A stretch of 64,000 bases of DNA from Calditrichota bacterium (lineage in GTDB: Bacteria; Calditrichota; Calditrichia; Calditrichales; J004): contig JABFGF010000001.1 of the NCBI GenBank assembly GCA_013112635.1, positions 1,054,001 through 1,118,000 of the forward strand, written 5' to 3'. Below the pieces are notes generated by a model. It saw only the letters and a program-made list of their open reading frames with translations. It made no database searches and was not told the DNA's origin. This document shows positions 15,186 to 24,752 of the stretch, in pieces. Position 1 is the first letter of the stretch. Each line of letters opens with the position of its first letter. Position numbers and translations under genes: made by a program.

Positions 15186-18100
15186 TTATTTTATTAAAAC
15201 CATCTTTTTTGTTTCCTCAAAAGACCCGGCTTTTATTCTGAAAAAATATAGACCCGTTGATAAATCCTTTGCATTAAAAACAACCTCGTATCTTCCACTT
15301 TTTTGTTTTTCATCAACAAGTGTTTTTACCTCACGGCCAAGCAAATCATAAACAACCAATTTAACGGGCCCGGCATTTTTAAGGGCATATTTAATTGTTG
15401 TTGCCGGGTTAAATGGATTTGGATAATTCTGAGATAGCTCATATTTTTCAATAACTGCAGGAGTTTCAGTACCATCAATGCCAACAGGCGATTCTCCCAA
15501 AAAATGCTGTAACATATATTCAATATTAGAACTTAAATCATTATAATCATACCAGTAGGGACGCCCACTTATATATATTATTTTGGCCCCATTCTCATTA
15601 TATAATCCACCATATTGCGGATTTGTCCAGGCACCTATTCCTTTTGGTTCATCAAAGCTGATTGTTTCTTTAAATAAGAGTGTACTATTTTCATTGGTTA
15701 AACTTATATTAAAAACTGAATTTAAGATTTGGACACGCAAAAGATCCATGTCAGTCATTTTATTATCAATAGAAATACACTCCTGGGTTGCAACATAACC
15801 GCTGTTCCCCCATTTAATACCCATTTTTTGGCTCAACTGCCCTTTATATTCTTCCTGGCCATATCGTGAGAGTAAAATTAGGTTCCCCCCATATTCAACA
15901 TATTTAAAAAAATCTTCTGAATTTGATTTATTGACCGTGACACCAAAATAATTCTTTCCCAACCAAATAACAGTTGAATACTGTAACAAAACATCCAGCG
16001 GGACATAACCTACCCCAGCCGGCTCCTCAGGTAAAGAGGCCGGATACCCGTCTTCCGGTGCTTCAAATACATCCCAGAAGGTAATCGGGTAATTTCCCCA
16101 AAAAGCCCTATTTGCAAAGGCATCATAAACTGCTTTTGAGTTTAAAGATGCTAAGCTGTTTACAACCAAAACACCCTTTTCAAATAAGCCCGGCATAGCA
16201 TTAGGTAAATCTGGTGTTGGAAGCTGTAGTTGTACCCATTCCCCGCCACCATCTGTTTTTCTGCCATAGGAAACATCTGCTATTTGCTTTTTATAACTCA
16301 CCTGGTCAATAAATATTGTATCATTTTCAATAACACGCACCAATCCAATTTCTTCACCATTGCCATTTAGTTTAAAGTCTACATGTAAGGGGCCTTGGGA
16401 CACGTTTTTGTCAGCCCAAAAAAGTTTGTAGCCACCAGGCTCAATTATAGTGGAGGTGGGGTCTATTACAGTTATCCGGTATTTTGTTGGATTTTTTAAA
16501 TCATCCGTCAAATAGAACCCGCCCATGTCTGCTTCCTGATCGCTACCATTATAAATCTCTATCCAATCGTCATACTCTCTATTGTCGTCTCTATTATATG
16601 ATTTGTTTTCTGCTAAAAGCTCATTTATAAATATATTTTCTACTTTTTGAATTGAGTTCTTTTGGCCAGGCGTGCCACCATCAACATAGCTCTTCCGCCA
16701 ATTCCTATTTAGCAGGTTCTCCATTTTCAGGGATCGTAATTCAAGTGACGGGCCTTTTCCATCCGTTTGTCTTACCCAATCATTTTTGTTACTATAACTA
16801 ACAATGTCAACTTGCCTTTCATTTTCTAACAATCTAATATCAGCTCCTGTATTTGGAAGGGAATTGCCGGTCCATTCAAACACCTGGTATACTTTGTCCA
16901 AATATGTAGACGCATTATTTGCAACTATCAGGTATTCACCACTTGTTATTTGCGATCCAACCGGAAAACTGAATTCAATCCTACCAGAAAGCCTGAACCC
17001 TTGTAAAGCAACTGTCGTTAAGCCACTGTTAAATATTTCGATAAACTCAAAACCGTCCCCATTTGCAGGGTTATAATGAATTTCTGTAATCATTAGTTTT
17101 TCATGTTCCGTTCCATCATAATATTTGGCACCCATATCTGCGCGTGTACCATCGGGATCAATCGTATCAGGACTCCCGGCATCTATTGCCGGGGAATTTG
17201 AATTGAGATAAAAATTATTTGAAAAAGAAGGGTTGCTATGTATGTTCCCTTCCCCGTTCATCTTTTCTGTATCCGATAGGGAATAGCTTATATTTAAAAC
17301 CGATAGGTCATCTACCCAGAAGGGTGCTTTTGTCGATTGCGACAGTATCGAATTTACAATATCTGCATGGCCACCACCGGCACCAATATTTTTTTCAAAG
17401 CTGGCAACGGCCAAAGCATTTCCATAAAAAGTATTGCGGTCTATAAAGGCATATGATGAATCATCTTTTATGCCAACACCCTGGGCACAATTAACAATTA
17501 CATTATTTTTAATATTTGTAATTGATGCTTGTCCTACAGATATCCCTTTATCAGTACAATTAAAAATCAGGTTTCCCTCAATAAGAATATTCTTACAACC
17601 CTCGCCCAAATCTATGCCGTCACTGTTAAAACCAGTAAAATTGTAGATAGTATTACCCCTGACAATGCCACCATTTACCTGATCTAAATCAATGGCATCG
17701 GTATCAAACAAAGTGTTGCCACGAAAGTCATTGTTTTCAATAAGTGTCGCATTGGCATATTTCACATTTATCAAATCTGACGTATGGTTTGAGTGTAAAA
17801 TACTATTGCGAAGGGTGACTTTACTATACTGGGCATAAATCGGAAAAGCTACATTTTCCAACCGGATATAATTCATATCTATCTCAGAGTTATTCACCGA
17901 AATTGAACCAACATGTCTTTCCAAATTACTGCCCTTTGTGGAGCCTTTTAGTACAAGGTGGGAAATTTGTGATGGGGCTGTTGCATTTTCAATACATAAG
18001 GCGCCCCAATTTGAGAACCCACTAATATTGTTTGGCTTTATAACTACAGGATTCGATTCGCTGCCATTTACTATAATATTGCCATATACAAAAATACTCG

Positions 18101-20405
18101 AATTTTCTGTCATTTGAATTTCTGTTCCCTCTTCAAGTACTAATGTTGCATTAGGTGAAATTACTAAATCACCTTTTACCAGGTATGGTGAACCACTTAA
18201 TGTTAGTGTATTATCCGAGTCCAAAACAGCTGGTAAAACATTATCATCCGATGGTTCAAATACGGCAGTTATGGAAGATGTATCGGTCAATGTAACTTGA
18301 ATAGAATCCGAACTACTATTGGAAATGCCCTGCCATTCTTTGAATTTATAACCCACAATAGGTATCGCTTTTAATGTTATTGCTGCATCCATAAAATGAG
18401 GACCGGAATAATTAGCCGGTACAATCATATTGTTTAAAAGTATTTTACCTGCGGATAAATCGGTTTGGTTAACTGTGAACTCAGTTGTTCCTGTCAAACC
18501 GAAAAAATTTAAAATATGCTGTCGTTGATATTTTTGACGTTTGGAACCAAACTCTTGCATTACATTAACATTGGCCTTCCAGGTATTATAAGATGGAATT
18601 TCTCCCCATCTTTCTATATGTCTTGGTATTTCAGTTTCAATTTTGCTTTTTAAACTATCGAAAATATGTACAACCCTCTCTTCCTGAAAAACCGTATTTA
18701 GGTAAATTGCAAACCTTTGGATGAACTCATTTTTAAAATCAGTGCTCTCGAGCAGCTTTTCAAATATAAAAGAAGAAGTGGCAATACTTAAAGCATTGTA
18801 CGTATAATTATCATACGTACCAAAGCCAAAATCAAGGTCCAGCAAAACCCAGCGCCATTTTGAGTTTTCTACTCTCTCCTTCCACAACTTTTCATTGGTA
18901 TTTGGCCAATTAGTATTATTACAAAAGATTTCGGTAATCAAATAATTTATATATTCATTTACATCGATTTGCGTTTTTATGTAATTGTAGTTTTCAGCAT
19001 TCGATAGATTATGACTATTAAGATAAGCAATCAGTTTGTTATAAGCTGTAAGGTCTCCTTCATTAGCAATCGGTGTCGGGCCAAAATCGTATTCGAGATA
19101 ATCTATATTTCCGGGATCAATACCATGGTGAGAAGCCAGGTAATCGGCATCCAGTTTTTCCCGAATATTATAAATCCCATAATAATCCCCATTTATAAAA
19201 GTCATTGCCGGCTGATATGCTTGCATATCCAAATCAAATTGGTTTACAACCAGAGAATGCTGGAGACCGTCACGAAACATTGTATACTGAACATCCGGTG
19301 TACCTGAGTTTCTTAAATAAATTGATGTGAATTTTTCATTTTCCCTGCTTGGAAATATTTTGTAATTAATTTCTTCAAATCCAAACCTATCCTCTGTCGA
19401 AATTGTTAAAGGCTTCTGGGCATAATGAAAAGCAGCCTGGCCGGAAAGTCTAATCCCAGCATCAAGTGTAAATCCCAGCTCACCTTCCTTGTCAAAATAA
19501 TCAACACTTACTGGCAAAACGCGCTTTTTTATTTCATTTGTATAAATTCCCTTTTCATCTCCAAACATGGGTCCTGGAAAGACAGCCAAAGAGAGAACAG
19601 GAAGAGTTGGCTCTTCATTAATTATATACGATTGCGTTACAATTGGGCCCGGCAATTTATCGCCATCAAATACCCTTGCTCTTAAAACAGCAGTGTTATT
19701 TAAAGTAACCCACGAATCAAATTCAGCAGATGAACTGGTCGGTTTTGATCCATCAAATGTGTAATGAATTGTTGCAGTTGGAGACTCATTGGTAAGTACT
19801 ACTTCCTTTCCATTGTCGAATACTCCACCCGGGATAGAAAAAAGTGGTATAGTAGCTTTTTCAGTATTTAATGTACCGTTTGTATTATTTGCAGCTTCCG
19901 GTGTTGGCTCTCCAAAATAATTCCAAATGTTTAAACTGTCTGGCCGTCTGCCATAAGATACATCTGTTATTTGCGGGCCAAAAGTGATTGCATCAATTTG
20001 ATTACCCTTGGGATCATATAGCCCAATTTCTTCACCACTATTACTTAACTTAAAACTTAAATGAAGGTTTTGTAAGCTAACATATGGATCAACTGGCTCC
20101 ATACCATCAGCCCAAAATAAGAGATATCCTTTTGATTTAATAACGGTGCCTTCTTCAATTTGGTGCTTTGTTGGTTCATTCAAATTATCTGTCAAATAAT
20201 ATCCACTTAAATCAACGGATGTGTCCTGAGCGTTATATATTTCTATCCAATCCGAATAATCATCATAGTCTAAAATTTCAGCATTGGTTGTTACGTTGGA
20301 GGCTAAAAACTCATTTATATATACATTTTGTCCGCTTGAAAAATTTATTATACAAAAAATAAAAAGCGGGATAATAATGATTTTATTTCTTTTTTGATTT
20401 TTCAT
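15186..20405 (-). CDS. Giant exoprotein: lamin-tail, CotH kinase, beta-helix and C-terminal sorting domain
   Basis: I start at ATG 20405 (1739 residues): it has AAAGGG upstream and opens with a signal peptide, unlike the longer frame. Domains in order: lamin-tail (about 25-150, INEFLASNV... DWIEIYN); a chitobiase C-terminal-like segment (about 200-255, ATIHYTFDGSKPT); a CotH kinase domain (about 290-640) with KWRWVLLDLDFGFG near residue 522; a beta-helix (about 700-1050); two more lamin-tail domains (about 1108 and 1262); a flavodoxin- or amidotransferase-like segment (about 1405-1635); and a C-terminal sorting domain (NYPNPFNPATTIKY) of the type used by the Por/type IX system. CotH kinases phosphorylate secreted proteins with ATP. 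The protein is probably displayed at the cell surface. Substrate and role are unknown. Confidence 0.85.
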   Translation of the reverse strand: MKNQKRNKIIIIPLFIFCIINFSSGQNVYINEFLASNVTTNAEILDYDDYSDWIEIYNAQDTSVDLSGYYLTDNLNEPTKHQIEEGTVIKSKGYLLFWADGMEPVDPYVSLQNLHLSFKLSNSGEEIGLYDPKGNQIDAITFGPQITDVSYGRRPDSLNIWNYFGEPTPEAANNTNGTLNTEKATIPLFSIPGGVFDNGKEVVLTNESPTATIHYTFDGSKPTSSSAEFDSWVTLNNTAVLRARVFDGDKLPGPIVTQSYIINEEPTLPVLSLAVFPGPMFGDEKGIYTNEIKKRVLPVSVDYFDKEGELGFTLDAGIRLSGQAAFHYAQKPLTISTEDRFGFEEINYKIFPSRENEKFTSIYLRNSGTPDVQYTMFRDGLQHSLVVNQFDLDMQAYQPAMTFINGDYYGIYNIREKLDADYLASHHGIDPGNIDYLEYDFGPTPIANEGDLTAYNKLIAYLNSHNLSNAENYNYIKTQIDVNEYINYLITEIFCNNTNWPNTNEKLWKERVENSKWRWVLLDLDFGFGTYDNYTYNALSIATSSFIFEKLLESTDFKNEFIQRFAIYLNTVFQEERVVHIFDSLKSKIETEIPRHIERWGEIPSYNTWKANVNVMQEFGSKRQKYQRQHILNFFGLTGTTEFTVNQTDLSAGKILLNNMIVPANYSGPHFMDAAITLKAIPIVGYKFKEWQGISNSSSDSIQVTLTDTSSITAVFEPSDDNVLPAVLDSDNTLTLSGSPYLVKGDLVISPNATLVLEEGTEIQMTENSSIFVYGNIIVNGSESNPVVIKPNNISGFSNWGALCIENATAPSQISHLVLKGSTKGSNLERHVGSISVNNSEIDMNYIRLENVAFPIYAQYSKVTLRNSILHSNHTSDLINVKYANATLIENNDFRGNTLFDTDAIDLDQVNGGIVRGNTIYNFTGFNSDGIDLGEGCKNILIEGNLIFNCTDKGISVGQASITNIKNNVIVNCAQGVGIKDDSSYAFIDRNTFYGNALAVASFEKNIGAGGGHADIVNSILSQSTKAPFWVDDLSVLNISYSLSDTEKMNGEGNIHSNPSFSNNFYLNSNSPAIDAGSPDTIDPDGTRADMGAKYYDGTEHEKLMITEIHYNPANGDGFEFIEIFNSGLTTVALQGFRLSGRIEFSFPVGSQITSGEYLIVANNASTYLDKVYQVFEWTGNSLPNTGADIRLLENERQVDIVSYSNKNDWVRQTDGKGPSLELRSLKMENLLNRNWRKSYVDGGTPGQKNSIQKVENIFINELLAENKSYNRDDNREYDDWIEIYNGSDQEADMGGFYLTDDLKNPTKYRITVIDPTSTIIEPGGYKLFWADKNVSQGPLHVDFKLNGNGEEIGLVRVIENDTIFIDQVSYKKQIADVSYGRKTDGGGEWVQLQLPTPDLPNAMPGLFEKGVLVVNSLASLNSKAVYDAFANRAFWGNYPITFWDVFEAPEDGYPASLPEEPAGVGYVPLDVLLQYSTVIWLGKNYFGVTVNKSNSEDFFKYVEYGGNLILLSRYGQEEYKGQLSQKMGIKWGNSGYVATQECISIDNKMTDMDLLRVQILNSVFNISLTNENSTLLFKETISFDEPKGIGAWTNPQYGGLYNENGAKIIYISGRPYWYDYNDLSSNIEYMLQHFLGESPVGIDGTETPAVIEKYELSQNYPNPFNPATTIKYALKNAGPVKLVVYDLLGREVKTLVDEKQKSGRYEVVFNAKDLSTGLYFFRIKAGSFEETKKMVLIK

Positions 20406-20604
20406 AGCTACCCTTTTGTTGGAGGTGATACTAATAAAATAATGAGTAGTTGTAGTGGAACTTAAGGTTGATATTTTTGGGTTTATAACCAAGTTTACTT
20501 GACATGCATAATATGCTATGGAATAAAGCAAAGTCAAATAAAAATTGAGTTTTGAAGTTAAGTATAGTAAGGGTTAGATAATGAAAATAGATTGCTTAAA
20601 GAAA

Positions 20605-20634
20605 AAAGGCTTGCCAAAAAATTGACAAGCCTTT
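20605..20634 (-). terminator. Hairpin terminator after the universal stress protein gene
   Basis: AAAGGCTTG (20605-20613) and CAAGCCTTT (20626-20634) form a perfect 9-base stem; on the minus strand it is followed by TTTCTTT. It lies 20 bases past the stop. Confidence 0.75.
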
Positions 20635-20653
20635 AATGATAAAGCTTTTTTTA

Positions 20654-21502
20654 TTACTGACCAATCAGGATTGGTTTTTTATCCCACTTAATAAGATGCT
20701 CTGTTAAGCTACCGACCATAAAATCAAACAGACCGCGTTTTGAGTGTGCGCCTACAACAACCACATCAGCCCAATCCAACATATCGCCTTTACAGGACTC
20801 GATTATTTTATCGGTTGTCCAGTCTGTAATAATATTTTTAAACCCGTGCAATTCCAGATAATCTTTAGCGCTTTTAAGTAATGATGATGCCACATGCTCA
20901 TCATCTTCTGAAATTAACAAACGCGGCTCAGACATTTCAGGAATCATAAACTGAGCAAAACGCTGCAATGCCCTTGCTGCAGGAAGGCTTCCATTAAACG
21001 GAATTAATACTTTTATTTTGTCTGATATCGGATCAGGTATCATCAAATCTTTTGGCACACCATAAATAGGTGTAATGGATTCATGAAGTAGTTCATGGAG
21101 AGAGCTCCCCGGTTTGTCTTGTGTCTCAAAATGAAAATGAGTCCTCAAACCGGTAATTACCATATCATAGAATAATGATTCATGCAAGATTCGCTCACTT
21201 GGGCTGCCCTGGTTTTGAGATTCCACATGTTTAACACCGGCAGCATCACATTTTGAACGAAATTTATGCAACAGTTGGTCGATGCGTTCCTGCGCATGTC
21301 GTGTGTGTTTTTCTTCCAGCTTATCTGCATAATAAGAACCGCCAATCGGTACAGGCCCGATTTGTTTTTCAATTCCAGGAATATCTAAAATTACCAACCC
21401 GGTTAATTGTGCTCCGTGATACTTTGCCATTCTGCATCCAACCTCAATGGCCGAGTCGGTGTATGGTGATGGATCAAGGGGAATAAGAATACTTTTAATC
21501 AT
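20654..21502 (-). CDS. Universal stress protein with two Usp domains
   Basis: A 282-residue cytoplasmic protein. The ATG at 21502 is chosen over 21538 because AAAGGAAAAC lies just upstream and the product then begins MIKSILIPLDPSPYT, the typical Usp strand one. Two Usp domains of about 140 residues stand in tandem. The second ends with VVVGAHSKRGLFDFMVGSLTEHLI, close to the ATP-binding G-x2-G-x9-G-S/T signature, while the first has a degenerate version (MVITGLRTHF). Such proteins bind ATP and help cells survive starvation or oxidative stress. A single gene with its own hairpin terminator. Confidence 0.88.
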   Translation of the reverse strand: MIKSILIPLDPSPYTDSAIEVGCRMAKYHGAQLTGLVILDIPGIEKQIGPVPIGGSYYADKLEEKHTRHAQERIDQLLHKFRSKCDAAGVKHVESQNQGSPSERILHESLFYDMVITGLRTHFHFETQDKPGSSLHELLHESITPIYGVPKDLMIPDPISDKIKVLIPFNGSLPAARALQRFAQFMIPEMSEPRLLISEDDEHVASSLLKSAKDYLELHGFKNIITDWTTDKIIESCKGDMLDWADVVVVGAHSKRGLFDFMVGSLTEHLIKWDKKPILIGQ

Positions 21503-21640
21503 GGTGTTTTCCTTTGTATAGAATTTCCTTAAAACCAAGTTCTTTTATGATATTATTATAAAGTGCTGCTTCGACGAAAAATATAAGAAAGATAACCTAT
21601 TAAAGAAAAAAGATCAAAGATTAAAGCTGTCCAAAAATAA

Positions 21641-22603
21641 TCAATTCACAATATTTTTTGGCTTTTCGTCTATAAAAGATTTGATATTTTCTATAACAAT
21701 ATCCAGCAATCTTTGCCGTGCTTCTTTTGTAGCCCAGGCAATATGCGGCGTTATATAACAATTTTTTGCAGTCAATAATGGATTCTCTGCAGTTGGTGGC
21801 TCTGATGACAAAACATCCAAACCGGCTCCAGAAATACGTTCTTCATTTAATGCCAGCTGCAAATCCTTTTCATTGATAAGTCCTCCGCGGCTCGTATTGA
21901 TTAGAAGAACACTCTTTTTCATCTTTGAAATACTAATATTGTTTATTAGGTGATTCGTTTCATTTGTAAGTGGACAATGAAGACTTATAACATCACTTTG
22001 CTTAAACAATTCCTCTAAATTTACTTGTTTAAATTCTTTACTATAATTTTTTACTACACGCCTTGTATTAATCAAGACATCCATCCCAAATGCCCGTGCA
22101 ATTTGTGCTACTTTTTGCCCAATCTGACCATAACCGATAATGCCCATTTTTTTTTCGGCCAATTCTAATAAAGGAAAATCCCAATAGGACCAATCCTTGG
22201 AATTTGTCCATCTACCATCTTTTATTGTTTTATTATGGTGGCTTACATGTTGGGTCAGGTTTAAAATATGAGCAAAAACCATTTGTGCAACCGAATTAAC
22301 ACCATAGGCAGGTACGTTTGCTACTGGAATATTTAAACTTCGGGCAGCATCAATATCTACTATATTTACACCCGTTGCTGTAACAACAATTAATTCTAAA
22401 TTTGGCAATTTTTTCAGGATTGATTTTGTAAGTGGGGTTTTATTAGTCAATATAATCTGAGCATTGATAGCCCGTTTTAAAATATCCGATTCATTTGTCC
22501 GTTCATAAATTGAACATTCCCCAAGTTCTTGAATTGCCTGCCAACTTAAATCTCCGGGATTTAGGGTGTATCCGTCCAGTATAACTATTTTCTTTTTATT
22601 CAT
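21641..22603 (-). CDS. D-2-hydroxyacid dehydrogenase (glycerate dehydrogenase-like)
   Basis: A 320-residue NAD-dependent enzyme. The nucleotide loop GYGQIGQKVA lies near residue 152, preceded by the usual NSVAQMVFAHIL helix. The catalytic Arg (LLINTSRGGLIN), Glu (ISGAGLDVLSSEPP) and His (ITPHIAWATKEAR) are all in place. The opening KIVILDGYTLNPGDLSW is shared with glycerate/hydroxypyruvate reductases of Bacteroidetes. It interconverts a 2-keto acid and a D-2-hydroxy acid. A longer frame from 22639 is possible because no clear ribosome site marks 22603. It is divergent from the glyoxylate-shunt genes, which fits a role in glyoxylate/hydroxypyruvate metabolism, but that link is inference. Confidence 0.87.
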   Translation of the reverse strand: MNKKKIVILDGYTLNPGDLSWQAIQELGECSIYERTNESDILKRAINAQIILTNKTPLTKSILKKLPNLELIVVTATGVNIVDIDAARSLNIPVANVPAYGVNSVAQMVFAHILNLTQHVSHHNKTIKDGRWTNSKDWSYWDFPLLELAEKKMGIIGYGQIGQKVAQIARAFGMDVLINTRRVVKNYSKEFKQVNLEELFKQSDVISLHCPLTNETNHLINNISISKMKKSVLLINTSRGGLINEKDLQLALNEERISGAGLDVLSSEPPTAENPLLTAKNCYITPHIAWATKEARQRLLDIVIENIKSFIDEKPKNIVN

Positions 22604-22816
22604 ACTGCAGAATGTAAATTTTAACTCACTCTTATTCAAAAAATTAACTTTTTATTCACTGTATTTTGCAAATTCTTTTTAGTAAATTTAACTAAACCAA
22701 GAACTGACAGTTTAAAAATAAAAATTGCCATCCAACGCTGAAGTTTTAGGGCTTGGACCCGAACATTTAAAATTGATCGCATTTAACTTCCACATAAAAT
22801 AAACGAGGACTGTAAA

Positions 22817-24724
22817 ATGTCTTTGCCTTCCAGCCATAATCAGGCTTCTATCAGGGATAATTTGTTATCAAAATATAGTGATGTTTTTACTAAGGAAGCT
22901 TTAACATCCATAAATTTACTATCCCAATTTAATGATGAACGCTTAAAACTTATGTCAAAACGAATCCAGAGAAGGAATGATCGTTTTGCAAAGAAAGAAA
23001 ACATATCTTTTTTAGATCCTGACCAAATAATTGCTGGAACAGATATTTTGGTAAAGGATGCCCGAGCAGGAAAATTTACAGGTTCAGAAATTCCTCACGA
23101 TCTACAAAGGCAATGGATACAAGGAACAGGTCCTGGAGCTAAGCCCAACAGCCCGGTTGAGAAAAGTATCCGCAATATTGCTTATGCCCTGCTTTCCGGG
23201 GCTGACGGCTGGATGTTTGACGGGGAAGATGCCCTCGGTCAGGTTACAGCGATGTCTCTTGATAATCAAAGAAATTTAAAATTGGCCATCGATAACGACC
23301 CTTTGTTTTTAAATGTGGCCGAACAAGTTTCTGTTGAAATGAACCGTTGGGGAAAAAGTTTTTTTGGTCGTCAAATTATTGATGACTGGAGAGAACAGCT
23401 TAATTTTACAACAAAAATTTTTAGGGCACGCGGGCTTCACCTAGATGACCGCCATATAAGAGACCATAATGGTTTTTCCCTTTCGGCTTCTATCGTTGAT
23501 ATGGCTTTATATGTTACAAACAATTACAAAAAACTGCTTAACGATGGATCTTCGATTGTATTATACCTGCCAAAAATTCAAACTGCAGAAGAAGCTGCTT
23601 TCTGGAATAAACTTCTAAGTTTTTTAGAAGGACACCTAAAATTAAAGCTGGGCACCATAAAAGTATATGTTTTGCTGGAACAGCTTGAAGCAACATTTCA
23701 GATAATGGAGATACGTGCCGCTTTAGGTAAACATTTTGTCGGTTTTAATACAGGCCGTTGGGATTATATCAACAGTGTTTCTGATGCAATGGCCTGGGAT
23801 AAAGAGTTTATCAATCCGAATATTGAAGAAATTGGCATGACCTATGGTTATATGCGCAACTATGAAGACCGCGTAAGGCGATGTGTAAATACAGCGGATA
23901 TAAATGGAAATTTTGCTTTATGGCAAGGAGGCATGGAACCAAATATTCCTGTAGGATCAGAAAAAGGCATTGCCAATAGTATGAAAAAAGCAGTTGCCGG
24001 CGCCGTTCGGGAACAGCAGGAAGGGGCAAGTGGTAAATGGGTTGCGCACTGGCGTATGGTGCATATTGTGCGGCCTGTTTGGGAAAAGGTTAGCGATGCA
24101 AATCAATTAGGCAGAAAATTTCCTGCTTTAACATATACGCAGCAAGATGCTGATGGCTTAGTATTATTAGAGCCCGCCGTCCGATCTATTAGGGGTGCAC
24201 GTAATTTGTTAAGTGTTGCTTTGCAATATGGAAATGCTTTTTGCGAAGGATTACAGGCTGCTGCATTGAAACCAGCTGATTTCTTTGGAAATGATGATAT
24301 TCTCTACTTGATGGAAGACATGGCCACTGGTGAAATCCGCATGAGTATTTTGTGGGAGTGGATTCATAAAAAAGCCCGTTTAAATGAAGATGATGATTCG
24401 ATGGGTCTAAAATCAGGCGATACTTTTTCGCTGGAAATCTTTAACCGTTTAATGGAAGATGAGTATCAGAAACTTTTAGATGCCGATAGCAAAGATGTTC
24501 ACGAGAAAACTAAAACAACGACATTGCCAATCGTGAAAGAAATGGTAAACAATTATATAATGGATGAAACAAAAATTCCATGGTATATCGATTTACTAAA
24601 CATTAATCTTAACAATACTGATTTTGCAACTGCTAAGGCGCGAATTAAGAAATATATTGAATCATTTAAAAAAGATGGTACACGCATTACAGAAAATTTA
24701 GATTTTATTCACCCGGCCTCTTAA
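22817..24724 (+). CDS. Malate synthase, divergent form
   Basis: A 635-residue enzyme of the malate synthase / HpcH-like superfamily, about 100 residues longer than enterobacterial AceB. Matches in order: a GADGWMFDGEDAL strand in place of the usual FMADFEDS, VYVLLEQLEATFQIMEI, the family-specific VGFNTGRWDYINSVSD, QGGMEPNIPV where AceB has GGMAAQIPI, GKWVAHW, and LMEDMATGEIRMSILWEWI carrying the catalytic acidic residues. It condenses glyoxylate with acetyl-CoA to give malate. Isocitrate lyase follows 28 bases downstream, which supports the glyoxylate-shunt assignment. ACGAGG precedes the ATG. Confidence 0.85.
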   Translation: MSLPSSHNQASIRDNLLSKYSDVFTKEALTSINLLSQFNDERLKLMSKRIQRRNDRFAKKENISFLDPDQIIAGTDILVKDARAGKFTGSEIPHDLQRQWIQGTGPGAKPNSPVEKSIRNIAYALLSGADGWMFDGEDALGQVTAMSLDNQRNLKLAIDNDPLFLNVAEQVSVEMNRWGKSFFGRQIIDDWREQLNFTTKIFRARGLHLDDRHIRDHNGFSLSASIVDMALYVTNNYKKLLNDGSSIVLYLPKIQTAEEAAFWNKLLSFLEGHLKLKLGTIKVYVLLEQLEATFQIMEIRAALGKHFVGFNTGRWDYINSVSDAMAWDKEFINPNIEEIGMTYGYMRNYEDRVRRCVNTADINGNFALWQGGMEPNIPVGSEKGIANSMKKAVAGAVREQQEGASGKWVAHWRMVHIVRPVWEKVSDANQLGRKFPALTYTQQDADGLVLLEPAVRSIRGARNLLSVALQYGNAFCEGLQAAALKPADFFGNDDILYLMEDMATGEIRMSILWEWIHKKARLNEDDDSMGLKSGDTFSLEIFNRLMEDEYQKLLDADSKDVHEKTKTTTLPIVKEMVNNYIMDETKIPWYIDLLNINLNNTDFATAKARIKKYIESFKKDGTRITENLDFIHPAS

Positions 24725-24752
24725 TTAGAGGATAATAAACAGGAGATAAAAA

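Noticed and set aside
20406-20537. Longer N-terminus of the giant CotH exoprotein
   Set aside because: The upstream 44 codons would hide the signal peptide, while ATG 20405 has a ribosome site and starts a normal signal sequence.
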